In this document: piece after piece, positions 45,760-54,562 of the stretch
Layout: every line of letters begins with the position of its first letter
Position numbering within the stretch: position 1 is the stretch's first letter
Source of the DNA: Lachnospiraceae bacterium
Lineage (GTDB): Bacteria; Bacillota; Clostridia; Lachnospirales; Lachnospiraceae
Length of the DNA: 64,000 nt
Direction: 5' to 3'
NCBI GenBank assembly: GCA_021202335.1
Contig: JAJQDE010000027.1
Span: 1 to 64,000, forward strand
Made by a program: the position numbers and the translations under genes
The notes under the pieces: model-generated
Told to the model about the DNA's origin: nothing
The model's input: only the letters and a program-made list of their open reading frames with translations
Databases searched by the model: none

Positions 45760-47172
45760 TCAGTATGAGCTGCTTTCCATATCAGTTAAGTTGTTGAGCT
45801 TGTCGCTCATTCCAAAAATCAAAATCGCGTTCCACTCAAGGCTTCTCTTTGACGTGTCCGGAAGCTCCGCCCATGCGCCGCTCCCGTCGATATAGCCTGT
45901 GCCGCTCTCGTTAAGCCCGCCCATATATTGTATGGTATTCTCAATCAGCTCCGTGTATTCCTTGCTCGGAGTGATATAATTTACAAAGCTTAAAAGCAGC
46001 AGCATATCCAAGCTGCCGGAAACGGTGCGCTCTCCGGTTCCGAAAAATACATCGTTTTTTGCTTCCCCGCAAAGCCCCTCGTCATAATCCGTCAAATCCT
46101 TCATAATATATGTACACAAATCCCTGTCCGCATTCCGCTCCGCGTTCAAATACGCAAGCACGCCGTAAAACACAAAACGGCTGTCGGAATAGCCGCCGGT
46201 TTTCCCCGTCAGAAATTCCTCCGCAAGCTGTTTATATTCCTCGCCTGACTCCGCCTTAAAAAGCTGCGCGGCAGCATAAAAGCGGGCGCAGCCTTTAGCG
46301 TCCGTGTCACATTCCTGACACTCGAGCCACTCCCACGCCCTGTAAGACGCCTCCCGGTATTCCTTCGCCACACTCTCCTCATACTTTCCAAAGGTGTCCC
46401 TGCTCATCATCATAATGCCGCAAAAGGCTGCCGTCGCCTCATAATCGCCGTAAAGGCTCCCGTCCTCGCCCTGCTGCGCCAAAAGCAGGCTTGCAAAATA
46501 CAAAAGCTGCGTCACAAGCTGCTTATCGCCGTCGTCAAAATGCAGATACGCCTCCTCAAAAAGCGAGCCGCTGCACTGCATCGCATACATGAGCACATGC
46601 ATACCAAAGCTCGTGCTGCATACCCACTCCGCGTCCTGCGCAATCGGCACCTCACCCACGTTTTTAAGCAGACCGATAAACATTTTCTCGTAGCCGTCCT
46701 GCAAAATCTCAAACGGATATGACTGCCCGATAATATCCGTTTCTATGTAATAAGTCCCCGGCTCCGTCAGCCTTGAAAAGTCGCCCTTGCTCAGATAATT
46801 TCCGCTTAACGCGTCGACGCTCCCCTTCTCAATCCTTCCCGTGTACACGATTTCCCCGTCCGATTGGCGGATTACATGAAATTCGCTCCCGATGCGCTCA
46901 CCCAAAAACACCGCGCTCTTATCCCGGTCGGAAATATAACCTGCCCTGTTTACAAAAACCTTAGAATCGCTCACGGGCAATTCAACTCCCGCGCTCGTCA
47001 AAACAGCGCCAAAGGCTTCCTCGCGCCCTAAAAGCGACTGCCCGGCGTAAGTCTGCTCCTGCCGGGCAGCGCTCTGCGCGTTATCCTGTTCCGCCGCTTT
47101 GCTGCAGCCTTCAAGCGCCGTCACCAAAGCCATACACACAGCCATAAGCCTTATTTGATATCGTTTTTTCAT
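45760..47172 (-). CDS. GH9-like lipoprotein with cellulase N-terminal Ig domain, catalytic motif not seen
   Basis: 470 residues. The N-terminus has a lipobox (ALEGC), so it should be membrane-anchored and outside. Residues about 70-160 match the Ig-like domain found before GH9 cellulases (VFVNRAGY...FSRLTEPGTYYIET). The rest is helical, like the GH9 toroid, but lacks the GGW.DAGD nucleophile motif and HHRPS-type motif; only an isolated DDGD is present. It may be a carbohydrate-binding relic or have another activity. Placed just before ddl-murF. Confidence 0.65.
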   Translation of the reverse strand: MKKRYQIRLMAVCMALVTALEGCSKAAEQDNAQSAARQEQTYAGQSLLGREEAFGAVLTSAGVELPVSDSKVFVNRAGYISDRDKSAVFLGERIGSEFHVIRQSDGEIVYTGRIEKGSVDALSGNYLSKGDFSRLTEPGTYYIETDIIGQSYPFEILQDGYEKMFIGLLKNVGEVPIAQDAEWVCSTSFGMHVLMYAMQCSGSLFEEAYLHFDDGDKQLVTQLLYFASLLLAQQGEDGSLYGDYEATAAFCGIMMMSRDTFGKYEESVAKEYREASYRAWEWLECQECDTDAKGCARFYAAAQLFKAESGEEYKQLAEEFLTGKTGGYSDSRFVFYGVLAYLNAERNADRDLCTYIMKDLTDYDEGLCGEAKNDVFFGTGERTVSGSLDMLLLLSFVNYITPSKEYTELIENTIQYMGGLNESGTGYIDGSGAWAELPDTSKRSLEWNAILIFGMSDKLNNLTDMESSSY

Positions 47173-47214
47173 CCCTGCCCCCGATTTTCAGCCGTAAAAA
47201 TTTTCACTACTATT

Positions 47215-48372
47215 TTACACGCATTTCCCCGCCCTGTAAACCACTTTTCCGTCTATAATTGTCATAAGCGTTTTAGTAAAGGTTTCCATGGGGTTGCCGT
47301 CAAATATGGCGATATCCGCGTCCTTTCCCGGCTCAATCGTGCCGACCCTGTCCGCCGTGCCGCATATCTTTGCCGCATGTATGGTCATTGCCCGATATCC
47401 GTCCTCCAATGAAAGCCCCTGCTTTACCGACAGCCCGACGCACAGCGGCAGCGATTGAATGAGGGAAACGGGGTGGTCCGTCGTAATCGCCACCATAACG
47501 CCCGCATCCGCCAAAATCCCCGCTGTCTTAAACGCAACGTTCTGCACTTCGATTTTATTCCTTGTGGTAAGGTCAGGACCCACGACCGCAGGGTACCCTT
47601 CACGCGCCAGCTCCCTGGCAATCAGATGCCCCTCGCTGCAATGGTCAATCGTCATATTTAAATCAAATTCCCTGGCAATACGGATTGCCGTGAAAATATC
47701 ATCGACGCGGTGCGCGTGTGCCTTTAATGGGATTTTTTTGTCAAAAACAGGCCGCCACGCCTCATAGTGCAGGCTGTACGCCGCCTTCCCCTGCTCATAA
47801 TCCGAAAGGTACTGCCTTGCGCTCACAAGCTCGCTGCGGAGCATCCCCGCTATTGCCATGCGGGTCGCGGGAGAGGTGTTCATTCCCGCATAATTTGTTT
47901 TCGGATTTTCTCCAAAAGCCACCTTCATAGCGGAGGGCGACTTAACTATCAAATCGTCTATACGCCTCCCGCAGGTCTTTACCACGGCAAATTGGCCTCC
48001 GACAACATTAGAGCTGCCGGGACCGATATTTGCCGACGTAATACCTGCCCGCACCGCATCGGAAAATGCCGCGTCCATCGTGTTTATGGCGTCTATCGCG
48101 CGCAGCATCGGGGTGACGGGGCGCACTGTTTCGTTGCAGTCGTCGCCCTCCTTCCCCTTTTTTTCCTCCGTGATGCCCATATGGCAATGAGCCTCAATAA
48201 GTCCGGGCATCAGCAAATGCCGGTTTACATCTATTATTTCGCAATCCGCAGACTCGGGAAGCTTAATTTCTCTTGACACCTCTGCTATTTTACCGTCCCT
48301 TATAAGTACACAGCCCTCAAAGGTGCCCGCTTTAACCATGCTGCGGATTGTCGCATTTTTCAATAAAAGCAT
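47215..48372 (-). CDS. Amidohydrolase, imidazolonepropionase-like
   Basis: 385 residues of the metal-dependent amidohydrolase superfamily: metal ligands in EAHCHMG, KAHAHR, IDHCSEGH and the catalytic Asp in TTDHP. It is related to imidazolonepropionase/prolidase-type enzymes, but the neighbours give no pathway, so the substrate stays open. There is no signal peptide. AGGAGG lies 12 bases before the ATG in the end of the SpoIIQ-like gene. Confidence 0.85.
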   Translation of the reverse strand: MLLLKNATIRSMVKAGTFEGCVLIRDGKIAEVSREIKLPESADCEIIDVNRHLLMPGLIEAHCHMGITEEKKGKEGDDCNETVRPVTPMLRAIDAINTMDAAFSDAVRAGITSANIGPGSSNVVGGQFAVVKTCGRRIDDLIVKSPSAMKVAFGENPKTNYAGMNTSPATRMAIAGMLRSELVSARQYLSDYEQGKAAYSLHYEAWRPVFDKKIPLKAHAHRVDDIFTAIRIAREFDLNMTIDHCSEGHLIARELAREGYPAVVGPDLTTRNKIEVQNVAFKTAGILADAGVMVAITTDHPVSLIQSLPLCVGLSVKQGLSLEDGYRAMTIHAAKICGTADRVGTIEPGKDADIAIFDGNPMETFTKTLMTIIDGKVVYRAGKCV

Positions 48373-48379
48373 GTGACTG

Positions 48380-49264
48380 CTAATCCTCCTGTCCGACCGA
48401 TAAAGGATTTATCGGCGTCCCGTCCTTTGTCAGCTTGAAGTAGACATTAGAGCCTTCCTCGGAATAGTAAACGGTAGGCGCAGCCACCTTTCCCACCATA
48501 TCTCCCTCAGACACTCTGTCCCCTGTTTCAACCGCTATATCGGTAAGCTGCCCGTAGGTAAGCTCATAGCCGTTACCCAAATCAAATACAACAGTGTTTC
48601 CCGTCCGGGCATCATAGTAGACGTCCGTGACAATTCCTTCCGCCGCAGCCGTAATGACCGTTCCCTCCGCTGCCGCAAGGACAAGTGCCGGGCTGTATCG
48701 GTACTGCTGCATCGTTTCATAATATACAGCCTTGTCCATGCTGTAATCAATCAGCACCTCGCCGACTACGGGCAGCGTAAGCGCCTTATCTCCGCTAAAC
48801 GACACCGGCTCCTCCCGGGCTTCCTCACTCATATACACCGCCGCCTTGTCGGTGCCCTCAAGCGTGGTATTTTCGGTCAGAACGCTTGTCACGTTTCCCG
48901 AATTAACCTCCTTAAAGCCCGGTTCAACGTCCATATCATTGTTATCGCTTAAATCATACATGTCCTCCTTTGTGTCCGAAGCATTCTCAAACCGCGAATC
49001 CGCAAGCGATGTACTGCCTGACGGCTGCTCTGATGTCGCTTTTCCCGACACAAACCGCGTATCATCCGTTTCCTCCTGCGTGTCACTGTCATTTTCCTGC
49101 TCAAGCTTGGCAAAATCTATTTTGTTATCCTCAGCTTTTGTGCCGTTCCCCGCCGACAGGTATACGCCTGTAAGCGTAAGCGCAGACAGCACAAACACGG
49201 ATGCAGCAATAATACTTAACCTTTCCTTCTGCAGGGCAGGACGCTTTTTATTACGTCTGTTCAT
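48380..49264 (-). CDS. SpoIIQ-like protein with degenerate LytM/M23 domain
   Basis: 294 residues: basic N-terminus, one membrane span (IIAASVFVLSALTLTGVYL), a long acidic linker and a C-terminal LytM fold (about 180-290). The M23 zinc ligands are missing: the HxxxD region reads YSPALVLAA, the HLS site reads GQLT and the HLHF site reads NVYF. So it is probably a binding protein, as SpoIIQ of Bacillus is in the engulfment channel. It follows a SpoIID-like gene, the order seen in clostridia. Sporulation function is inferred; other cell-wall roles are possible. Confidence 0.8.
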   Translation of the reverse strand: MNRRNKKRPALQKERLSIIAASVFVLSALTLTGVYLSAGNGTKAEDNKIDFAKLEQENDSDTQEETDDTRFVSGKATSEQPSGSTSLADSRFENASDTKEDMYDLSDNNDMDVEPGFKEVNSGNVTSVLTENTTLEGTDKAAVYMSEEAREEPVSFSGDKALTLPVVGEVLIDYSMDKAVYYETMQQYRYSPALVLAAAEGTVITAAAEGIVTDVYYDARTGNTVVFDLGNGYELTYGQLTDIAVETGDRVSEGDMVGKVAAPTVYYSEEGSNVYFKLTKDGTPINPLSVGQED

Positions 49265-49345
49265 CCTCTACCTCCATTTCCGGCAAGCCGCGACTGCCTT
49301 TTCGGTCTGCCTGGAAATAGCATTGCCTCATTAGGAGGAGTTTAT

Positions 49346-50071
49346 TCACCTAATATTTGCCTGAAAAATCTTCCTTGCGGCGTCACTCTGACGCGTTTCA
49401 TATATCTCTATTGATATATCCGTGGATGTTTCAACATAAAAATATTTTAAAATTTCATAAAAATCCATGCCGTCCTTGGCCAAAAGGTATGCAAAATTAA
49501 GCGAAAATCCGACGCCCTCGCCTGCCTCACCTACAAACATGCTGCTCTGCGAGGAGGTAAAAAACGGAGCCGCGATTACCTTCTTCTCATTCGTAATCAC
49601 AGCTCCATATGTATATTTTACGGCTTCCTCTATTTCGCTCTTTTTTGCGCTGTCCTCCTCCGCGTCAGTCAGATACCTGACTTGAAGCCCCGTATCGTCA
49701 AAATCAAGGCTTTCGGGGCAGCCCTCGGATTCCCACACATATACCAGATTGGTTCTGAGCACAATCGCCAGCGCCCTTAAATATTCCTGCCTGAAATCAT
49801 GCGCCAAGCCGGACGAAGCCTCCGCAAGGGCGCCGCCCCCGATAAAATCAATCTCCTCCGGAAGCTGCGCCGCAGCCATAAGCTCCACAGCCTCCTCAGG
49901 TGAGTATCGGAAATCGCCTCTGCTCTCATGAACGATTACCGTAAATCCCCAATCCGGGATATCCTCGTCATTTTCCGCCCCACGGCGCCAAATATCGGTC
50001 GGCTTCACCAAAAGCGCCGCTGTTATCGGCAGGGCAAGCACGATAATAAACACCATTAAAAACCTTTTCAT
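49346..50071 (-). CDS. SpoIID-like protein lacking the catalytic glutamate
   Basis: 241 residues with an N-terminal membrane span and a SpoIID/LytB domain (YLRALAIVLRTNLVY, then VITNEKKVIAAPFFTSSQSS). SpoIID is a lytic transglycosylase whose catalytic Glu lies in the AAEMP motif; here the matching stretch reads AAAQLP, with Gln in its place. The protein is also shorter than usual (about 340). Together with the SpoIIQ-like neighbour it looks like an engulfment module that has lost enzyme activity. Its ATG overlaps the end of the acyltransferase gene by 4 bases. Confidence 0.75.
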   Translation of the reverse strand: MKRFLMVFIIVLALPITAALLVKPTDIWRRGAENDEDIPDWGFTVIVHESRGDFRYSPEEAVELMAAAQLPEEIDFIGGGALAEASSGLAHDFRQEYLRALAIVLRTNLVYVWESEGCPESLDFDDTGLQVRYLTDAEEDSAKKSEIEEAVKYTYGAVITNEKKVIAAPFFTSSQSSMFVGEAGEGVGFSLNFAYLLAKDGMDFYEILKYFYVETSTDISIEIYETRQSDAARKIFQANIR

Positions 50072-51825
50072 ATATTATTATATGCGCCGGCTTTTTTATT
50101 CATGGCAATTTTTACGATTTTGTCAAAAATCGCATTGCACACAATAACCACGGTATTGTCAAACACAATCGCCATGCCAAGGCAGATTAAAAAGGTCAGC
50201 GCCACCGTCGCGGCAATCCCGCCAAATACGCCAAAGCGGAGCGCCGTGATGTGAAGGCGCCCCTCCACCACGACAAACAGCACATACCAATGTATCAGTA
50301 TGATTGAATAGCTGTACTTTGCACACATCCTCACAATCAGCGACCATGCCGCGCCGATGCGCGAAGCACGCTTTGAAACAAATTTATCCTTGTATTTTAA
50401 AAATAATGCAAAAATCGCGCACGACATAAACATCATCGGCGGCGTGCTACCATACACATAGTTCATCTGCGAGGAATCCGCAAACACCACCGCCACGGCA
50501 GCAGCAAACGCAGCCGCGCCCACAGGCAGTATGTATTTTTTCCATTTAAAGATTTCATACTGCCGCGTCAGGATAAACCCCAGCAAAAACACGCCCTCCC
50601 AGCCTGCAAGAAACGTGGACGCGCCAAAGGTCATTCCAAATATCGGCAGATAATTGGTCAGCGCATTTAATACAAAAATGACCGCCGCAAGCGACAAGAG
50701 CATCCTATCGCTCAGGTGTGCCGCCATTACCCTGAAAAACGGCGTCGCAAGATAGAGCGCCGCAATCGTGTAGATCAGCCAAAGATGCGGCGCGGCGTCA
50801 GGCGCGCCCGACACAATCCGTTTCAGGGCGGAGCCGATATTGCGTGGCGGCAAAAAGCCCACCTCATCGTTTAACGACAGTAAAAGCAGGTAATAGGCTG
50901 CAAGCGGTATCACAACCCTCGACACCCTTCTTATATAAAAGGCAGCCGTGCTTTCCACGCTTTCATCCGGGCCCTTCGGTGTAAGAAGCAGTGCGCCCGA
51001 AAGCATCACATACAAAAGATTGCAGGTAAGCCCAAGAGTAAGGCCGCACACCATCACCAGCCGTTTCCAATCCGCGCCCCCCGTTTCCTCAAGCTCCGTC
51101 ACCATAGGCGAACAGGCATGCGCGAGTATGACCAGCACGGCGGCAAGAATACGCATATAATCCCAATGCAATTTCCTGCCTGCCGCCGGCTTCACGCCAA
51201 AGAGTATCGCATCGCCCCTCTTTGCGCGCTGTCCGTGCGCCCAATAAATAAGCGGAAAGCCAATCAGCACGGCAGGAAAGCACCAAAGGCATCGGTTGAG
51301 TGTTTCATCGGAAATATAGAGCGTTTGGGACATTTCCTCCGTGCAGGCATAAAGCCCGCAAAGCTCAAACGCGCCGTCTATGTCAAGGCGCAGCACGGCA
51401 TATTCCCCAAGCGGCAGAGGAATACGCAGGCGTTCCTCCTGCGCCGCAAGCTTGACCGTCACGGAGCGCCGCTCCGAAAATCCCTCTCCTGCCCCTGCGT
51501 AAAAGACCTGCGCCTTTATCTCTTCATTCGCATCCGATGCTCCCGAAATCACAAGCTCCAGCCCGCCTATCTGCCCAAGGCTCTCTGTATTCAGATACAT
51601 CTGCGGGTCGCTGTCTGTCGGCTCAAAATACACGCCGCTGTCAAGCTCCGTCACCGCGTACCCCGACACTCCCCCGTAACATTCCGTAGGAACGCAGAGC
51701 ACATCGCCCGAAAGCGCATACTCACAGGACAGATTGCGGTAAAAAATAATCGCAAGGGCAAGCACGACAGCCGCCGCAAGCACAAGCCTTTTATGCCCCG
51801 ATATCTGCTTCAATATATATTTCAT
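50068..51825 (-). CDS. Acyltransferase 3 family membrane protein with extracytoplasmic N-domain
   Basis: 585 residues: one N-terminal span, a beta-rich outside domain of about 150 residues, then from about 190 ten or so spans of the acyltransferase 3 fold with the active-site His in ILAHACSP. Such proteins O-acylate cell-surface polysaccharide or peptidoglycan. The usual SGNH partner domain is absent; instead an SGNH esterase gene overlaps it by 4 bases upstream. The order, with an outside domain before the acyltransferase part, is uncommon. Confidence 0.85.
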   Translation of the reverse strand: MKYILKQISGHKRLVLAAAVVLALAIIFYRNLSCEYALSGDVLCVPTECYGGVSGYAVTELDSGVYFEPTDSDPQMYLNTESLGQIGGLELVISGASDANEEIKAQVFYAGAGEGFSERRSVTVKLAAQEERLRIPLPLGEYAVLRLDIDGAFELCGLYACTEEMSQTLYISDETLNRCLWCFPAVLIGFPLIYWAHGQRAKRGDAILFGVKPAAGRKLHWDYMRILAAVLVILAHACSPMVTELEETGGADWKRLVMVCGLTLGLTCNLLYVMLSGALLLTPKGPDESVESTAAFYIRRVSRVVIPLAAYYLLLLSLNDEVGFLPPRNIGSALKRIVSGAPDAAPHLWLIYTIAALYLATPFFRVMAAHLSDRMLLSLAAVIFVLNALTNYLPIFGMTFGASTFLAGWEGVFLLGFILTRQYEIFKWKKYILPVGAAAFAAAVAVVFADSSQMNYVYGSTPPMMFMSCAIFALFLKYKDKFVSKRASRIGAAWSLIVRMCAKYSYSIILIHWYVLFVVVEGRLHITALRFGVFGGIAATVALTFLICLGMAIVFDNTVVIVCNAIFDKIVKIAMNKKAGAYNNI

Positions 51826-52496
51826 TCCTGCGTTTCCTCTGTGCGGCTCTCAATCAGCGCCGCGTAAATGCCGCCAAGCCCGCGCAGCCCCTCCGCGATA
51901 AAGCCCGCATACATCAGAGCGCCGTCGTATCTAAGATGCGTATTGTCCTTCTTCTCGCCAAAGAACATATACCATTTGCGGCTTTTCTCCTCACCTGCCC
52001 GCTCAAGCACGGCGCGGCTCTCTGAAAACAGGTCAACAAGCGGCACGTTATTTTTCTTAGCAGTCTGCTTCATGGCATCCACGTAATCCGTATGCGCGCT
52101 CTCAATCAACATTCCTTTTTCATCGAACAGCCTGCGTTCAATCGGCGTAATCAGCACCGGATATGCGCCATGCCTTCTTGCCGTGTCAATGTATGTTTCC
52201 AGATTTTTAACGTATGTGGAAAACGGCTCCGTGTAACGCGCCAGATCCTGCACCTTCTCATCATTATGCCCAAACTGAATGAATAAAAAATCGCCCTCGC
52301 CAAGCTCCCTGTCAATCGCATCAAGCCTGCCCTCATCCATAAAGCTTTTCGTGCTTCTGCCGTTTTTTGCGTAATTTAAAACAAACACGCCCTCTCTGAC
52401 ATACATGGGGAAAACCTGCCCTATTCCCGTCTGCGGGTATGTCGCCAGGGTGTTGTTCTGCACTGTTGAATCCCCTGCCCAAAATATTTTATTCAT
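51822..52496 (-). CDS. SGNH esterase, rhamnogalacturonan acetylesterase type (CE12)
   Basis: 224 residues with SGNH blocks: WAGDSTVQ, KNGRSTKSF, QFGHNDEK and the catalytic His in DNTHLRYDGA. These match carbohydrate esterase family 12, which removes acetyl groups from rhamnogalacturonan. There is no signal peptide, so it should work on imported oligosaccharides, like YesT/YesY of Bacillus. It lies directly downstream of the terminator of the LplABC-type transporter locus and overlaps the acyltransferase gene by 4 bases. An alternative is deacetylation of the acyltransferase's own substrate. Confidence 0.85.
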   Translation of the reverse strand: MNKIFWAGDSTVQNNTLATYPQTGIGQVFPMYVREGVFVLNYAKNGRSTKSFMDEGRLDAIDRELGEGDFLFIQFGHNDEKVQDLARYTEPFSTYVKNLETYIDTARRHGAYPVLITPIERRLFDEKGMLIESAHTDYVDAMKQTAKKNNVPLVDLFSESRAVLERAGEEKSRKWYMFFGEKKDNTHLRYDGALMYAGFIAEGLRGLGGIYAALIESRTEETQE

Positions 52497-52526
52497 ATGC
52501 TTTAATCTCCCAATATCAATTCCTGG

Positions 52527-52578
52527 AAAAAAGAAGCTGCCGCCCCACGATTTTTCAATCGTTAAAGCGACAGCCCCT
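52527..52578 (-). terminator. Terminator after the second solute-binding protein gene
   Basis: On the minus strand GGCTGTCGC pairs with GGCGGCAGC around an inner hairpin ACGATT-GAAA-AATCGT, followed by TTCTTTTTT. It ends the transporter transcript before the esterase gene. Confidence 0.8.
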
Positions 52579-52586
52579 CATTTTCA

Positions 52587-54225
52587 CTATTCGTTTAACT
52601 CTGCAAGACACTGGTCGATGATTGAGCCTACAGATGCAACATATGTTTCCATAGCCGCATCCACATCGCCGCCCTCAACAACCACGCTTGTGATTACTGC
52701 AAGCTTCGCGTCGTAAATCGTACCTGACTCGTTCGTGTAGGTTTCCGATACGGGCGAAACAGGAGCATCCACGCAGTTCTCCGTGAAGAATGTGTTGCCT
52801 GAAGCCGCCAGCTCTGTCTGTGCCGCATAACCGTTTGTCAGCTCACATACCGAAAGAGCCGGGTCAATGAGGTTCTTCTTCCATACCGAGTTAGGGTCGT
52901 TAGGCGACTGCTTTAAGTGGAACTCACCGTCAGCATATTCATAGGTCTTTTCGCTGTCCTTACCCGCGTTTGTCGTGAAGGTTTCAGCCTCTGTTGACCA
53001 GTGAACACCCTCCGCGCCATATGTCCAAAGCGTCTGAACAACATCGCCGTCCATCATGGTTTCGATAAACGCATCAAACACTGCCTGATTGCGCGTATCG
53101 TCGCCTGAATCGATGATACACCATACAGGAGCTTCACGGTTAATATAACCGCCCACCGTGCTTGTAATCTCCTCAATGGGAGCAAGCTGTACAAGCTCCT
53201 CATCAACCTCATTCTTAATCAGATTGTCGGTCAATGTCTGATACCATGAGCCTGCCCAATATGTGAACACGCCTGACGAACCTGTCTGGTCGTTTGAGAA
53301 CCACTTCTCACGCGCAATCTTTGTAGATGCCGTAAGTGTTTCAGGGTCGATGCAGCCGTCAACATATGCCTGCTGCAATCTCAAAAGAGCTGCCTTTGTT
53401 TCCTCTGTCTGGAAGCCGTCATACCATACGCCGTCGTCCCCCTGAAGGATTGCGGGGTATGAGTCCTGCCAGAACTCAGGCAGATAATTGATATAAGGAG
53501 CCTCGTTTCCTACAAAGCCCGAAGCCACAACGCCGTAGGTGTCGCCGTTTACGCCGTTTCCGTCAGGGTCTCCCTCATGGAAAGCAAGGAGCATGTTGTA
53601 GTAATCGTCATAGGTCTTAACATCATCCGCGTTAATTCCCACTGCGTCAAGCCATGCCTTCTTCACATAGGTAACGCAGCCGTTTCCGTATGTCGGTGCA
53701 AAGCCATATAAAGAACCGTCGTCCTCCTTCAAAGCCTCATTAATTCCGGGAAGCGTCATTCGCTCCTGGAAATCAGCGTTCTCATAAGCCTCTGACAAAT
53801 CCCAAAGAAGACCTGTCGGAGCATACTGCTTGAACATATCCGCAGACATGATGATTACATCAGGGTAATCACCGCCGGCAAAAAGGCGTCCTACTGCGTC
53901 CGTATATCCCGAATGGTCAAGCTGCTGAATGTTCAGGGGAATACCCTACCGCTTCCTCCCATTGCTCCTTAAACTCAGCCTGTCCGTTATCTGTCGTCGC
54001 CGTGAGCGTACCGTTTACCACCATGGTAATTCCGGTATCGCCTAAAATGTCATGATAATCAACATCTTCTGTTGAAGCGTCCGCTGACGCACTGCTGTCC
54101 GCCGCATTGCTGTCTGATGTGCTGCTGTCCGTTGTGCTGCCCGAGTCAGACGAGCTGCTGCCGCATGCTGCAAGCGATACTGTCATCACAGATGCGAGAA
54201 GCAATGATAATGCTTTCTTTTTCAT
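52587..54225 (-). pseudogene. Second LplA-type solute-binding lipoprotein, frameshifted
   Basis: Two track ORFs (53917-54225 and 52587-53849) are one gene. The first part has a signal peptide with lipobox LAAC and runs to QWEEAVG; the intact paralogue at 56573 continues VGIPLDIQQ, and here the same text (IPLNIQQ) appears in the next frame. One extra G in the GGG at about 53944-53946 explains it. Beyond that the copies are nearly identical along about 440 residues. It is a recent duplicate, either inactivated or mis-sequenced at one base. A good ribosome site (GGGAGGAAAG) remains. Confidence 0.88.
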
Positions 54226-54375
54226 TTTTTTCTTTCCTCCCTATAAAATAAATCCTAATGCTTCAGATATGCGTCCCATTCAGACGCACACCTGTATAAA
54301 TATTAACATTGCAAAGCCTCTAACGCAAGCATAAATTGTGACATTTGCAGAAAAATTTGTTATATACGCAAAAAT

Positions 54376-54556
54376 AGAATGTGCCGAAAGCACATTCTCG
54401 CGCCGAAGCGCAGTCGCGTCAGCGACTGGTTTCCTAAGCGCGAAGTGCGCATCCTCGCGGAGCGTTTTGTCGTATAGGATGAACTTTCCTATACGACAAA
54501 AAGAGAATGTGCCGAAAGCTCATTCTCCTTGCTGATGAACGCAGGCACTGCGTTCA
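54376..54556. repeat. Cluster of six palindromes between permease and second binding-protein gene
   Basis: In 180 bases there are AGAATGTGC/GCACATTCT (54376-54398), CAGTCGC/GCGACTG (54411-54428), GCGC/GCGC (54438-54450), a 15-bp perfect stem TTTTGTCGTATAGGA/TCCTATACGACAAAA (54465-54501), GAGAATGTGC/GCTCATTCTC (54503-54527) and GAACGCAG/CTGCGTTC (54538-54556). On the minus strand the first and fifth are followed by T runs like terminators. Pieces of the same words occur near 33306 and 42112. It may be a MITE- or REP-like element or a stack of terminators. Confidence 0.75.
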
Positions 54557-54562
54557 TTATTT

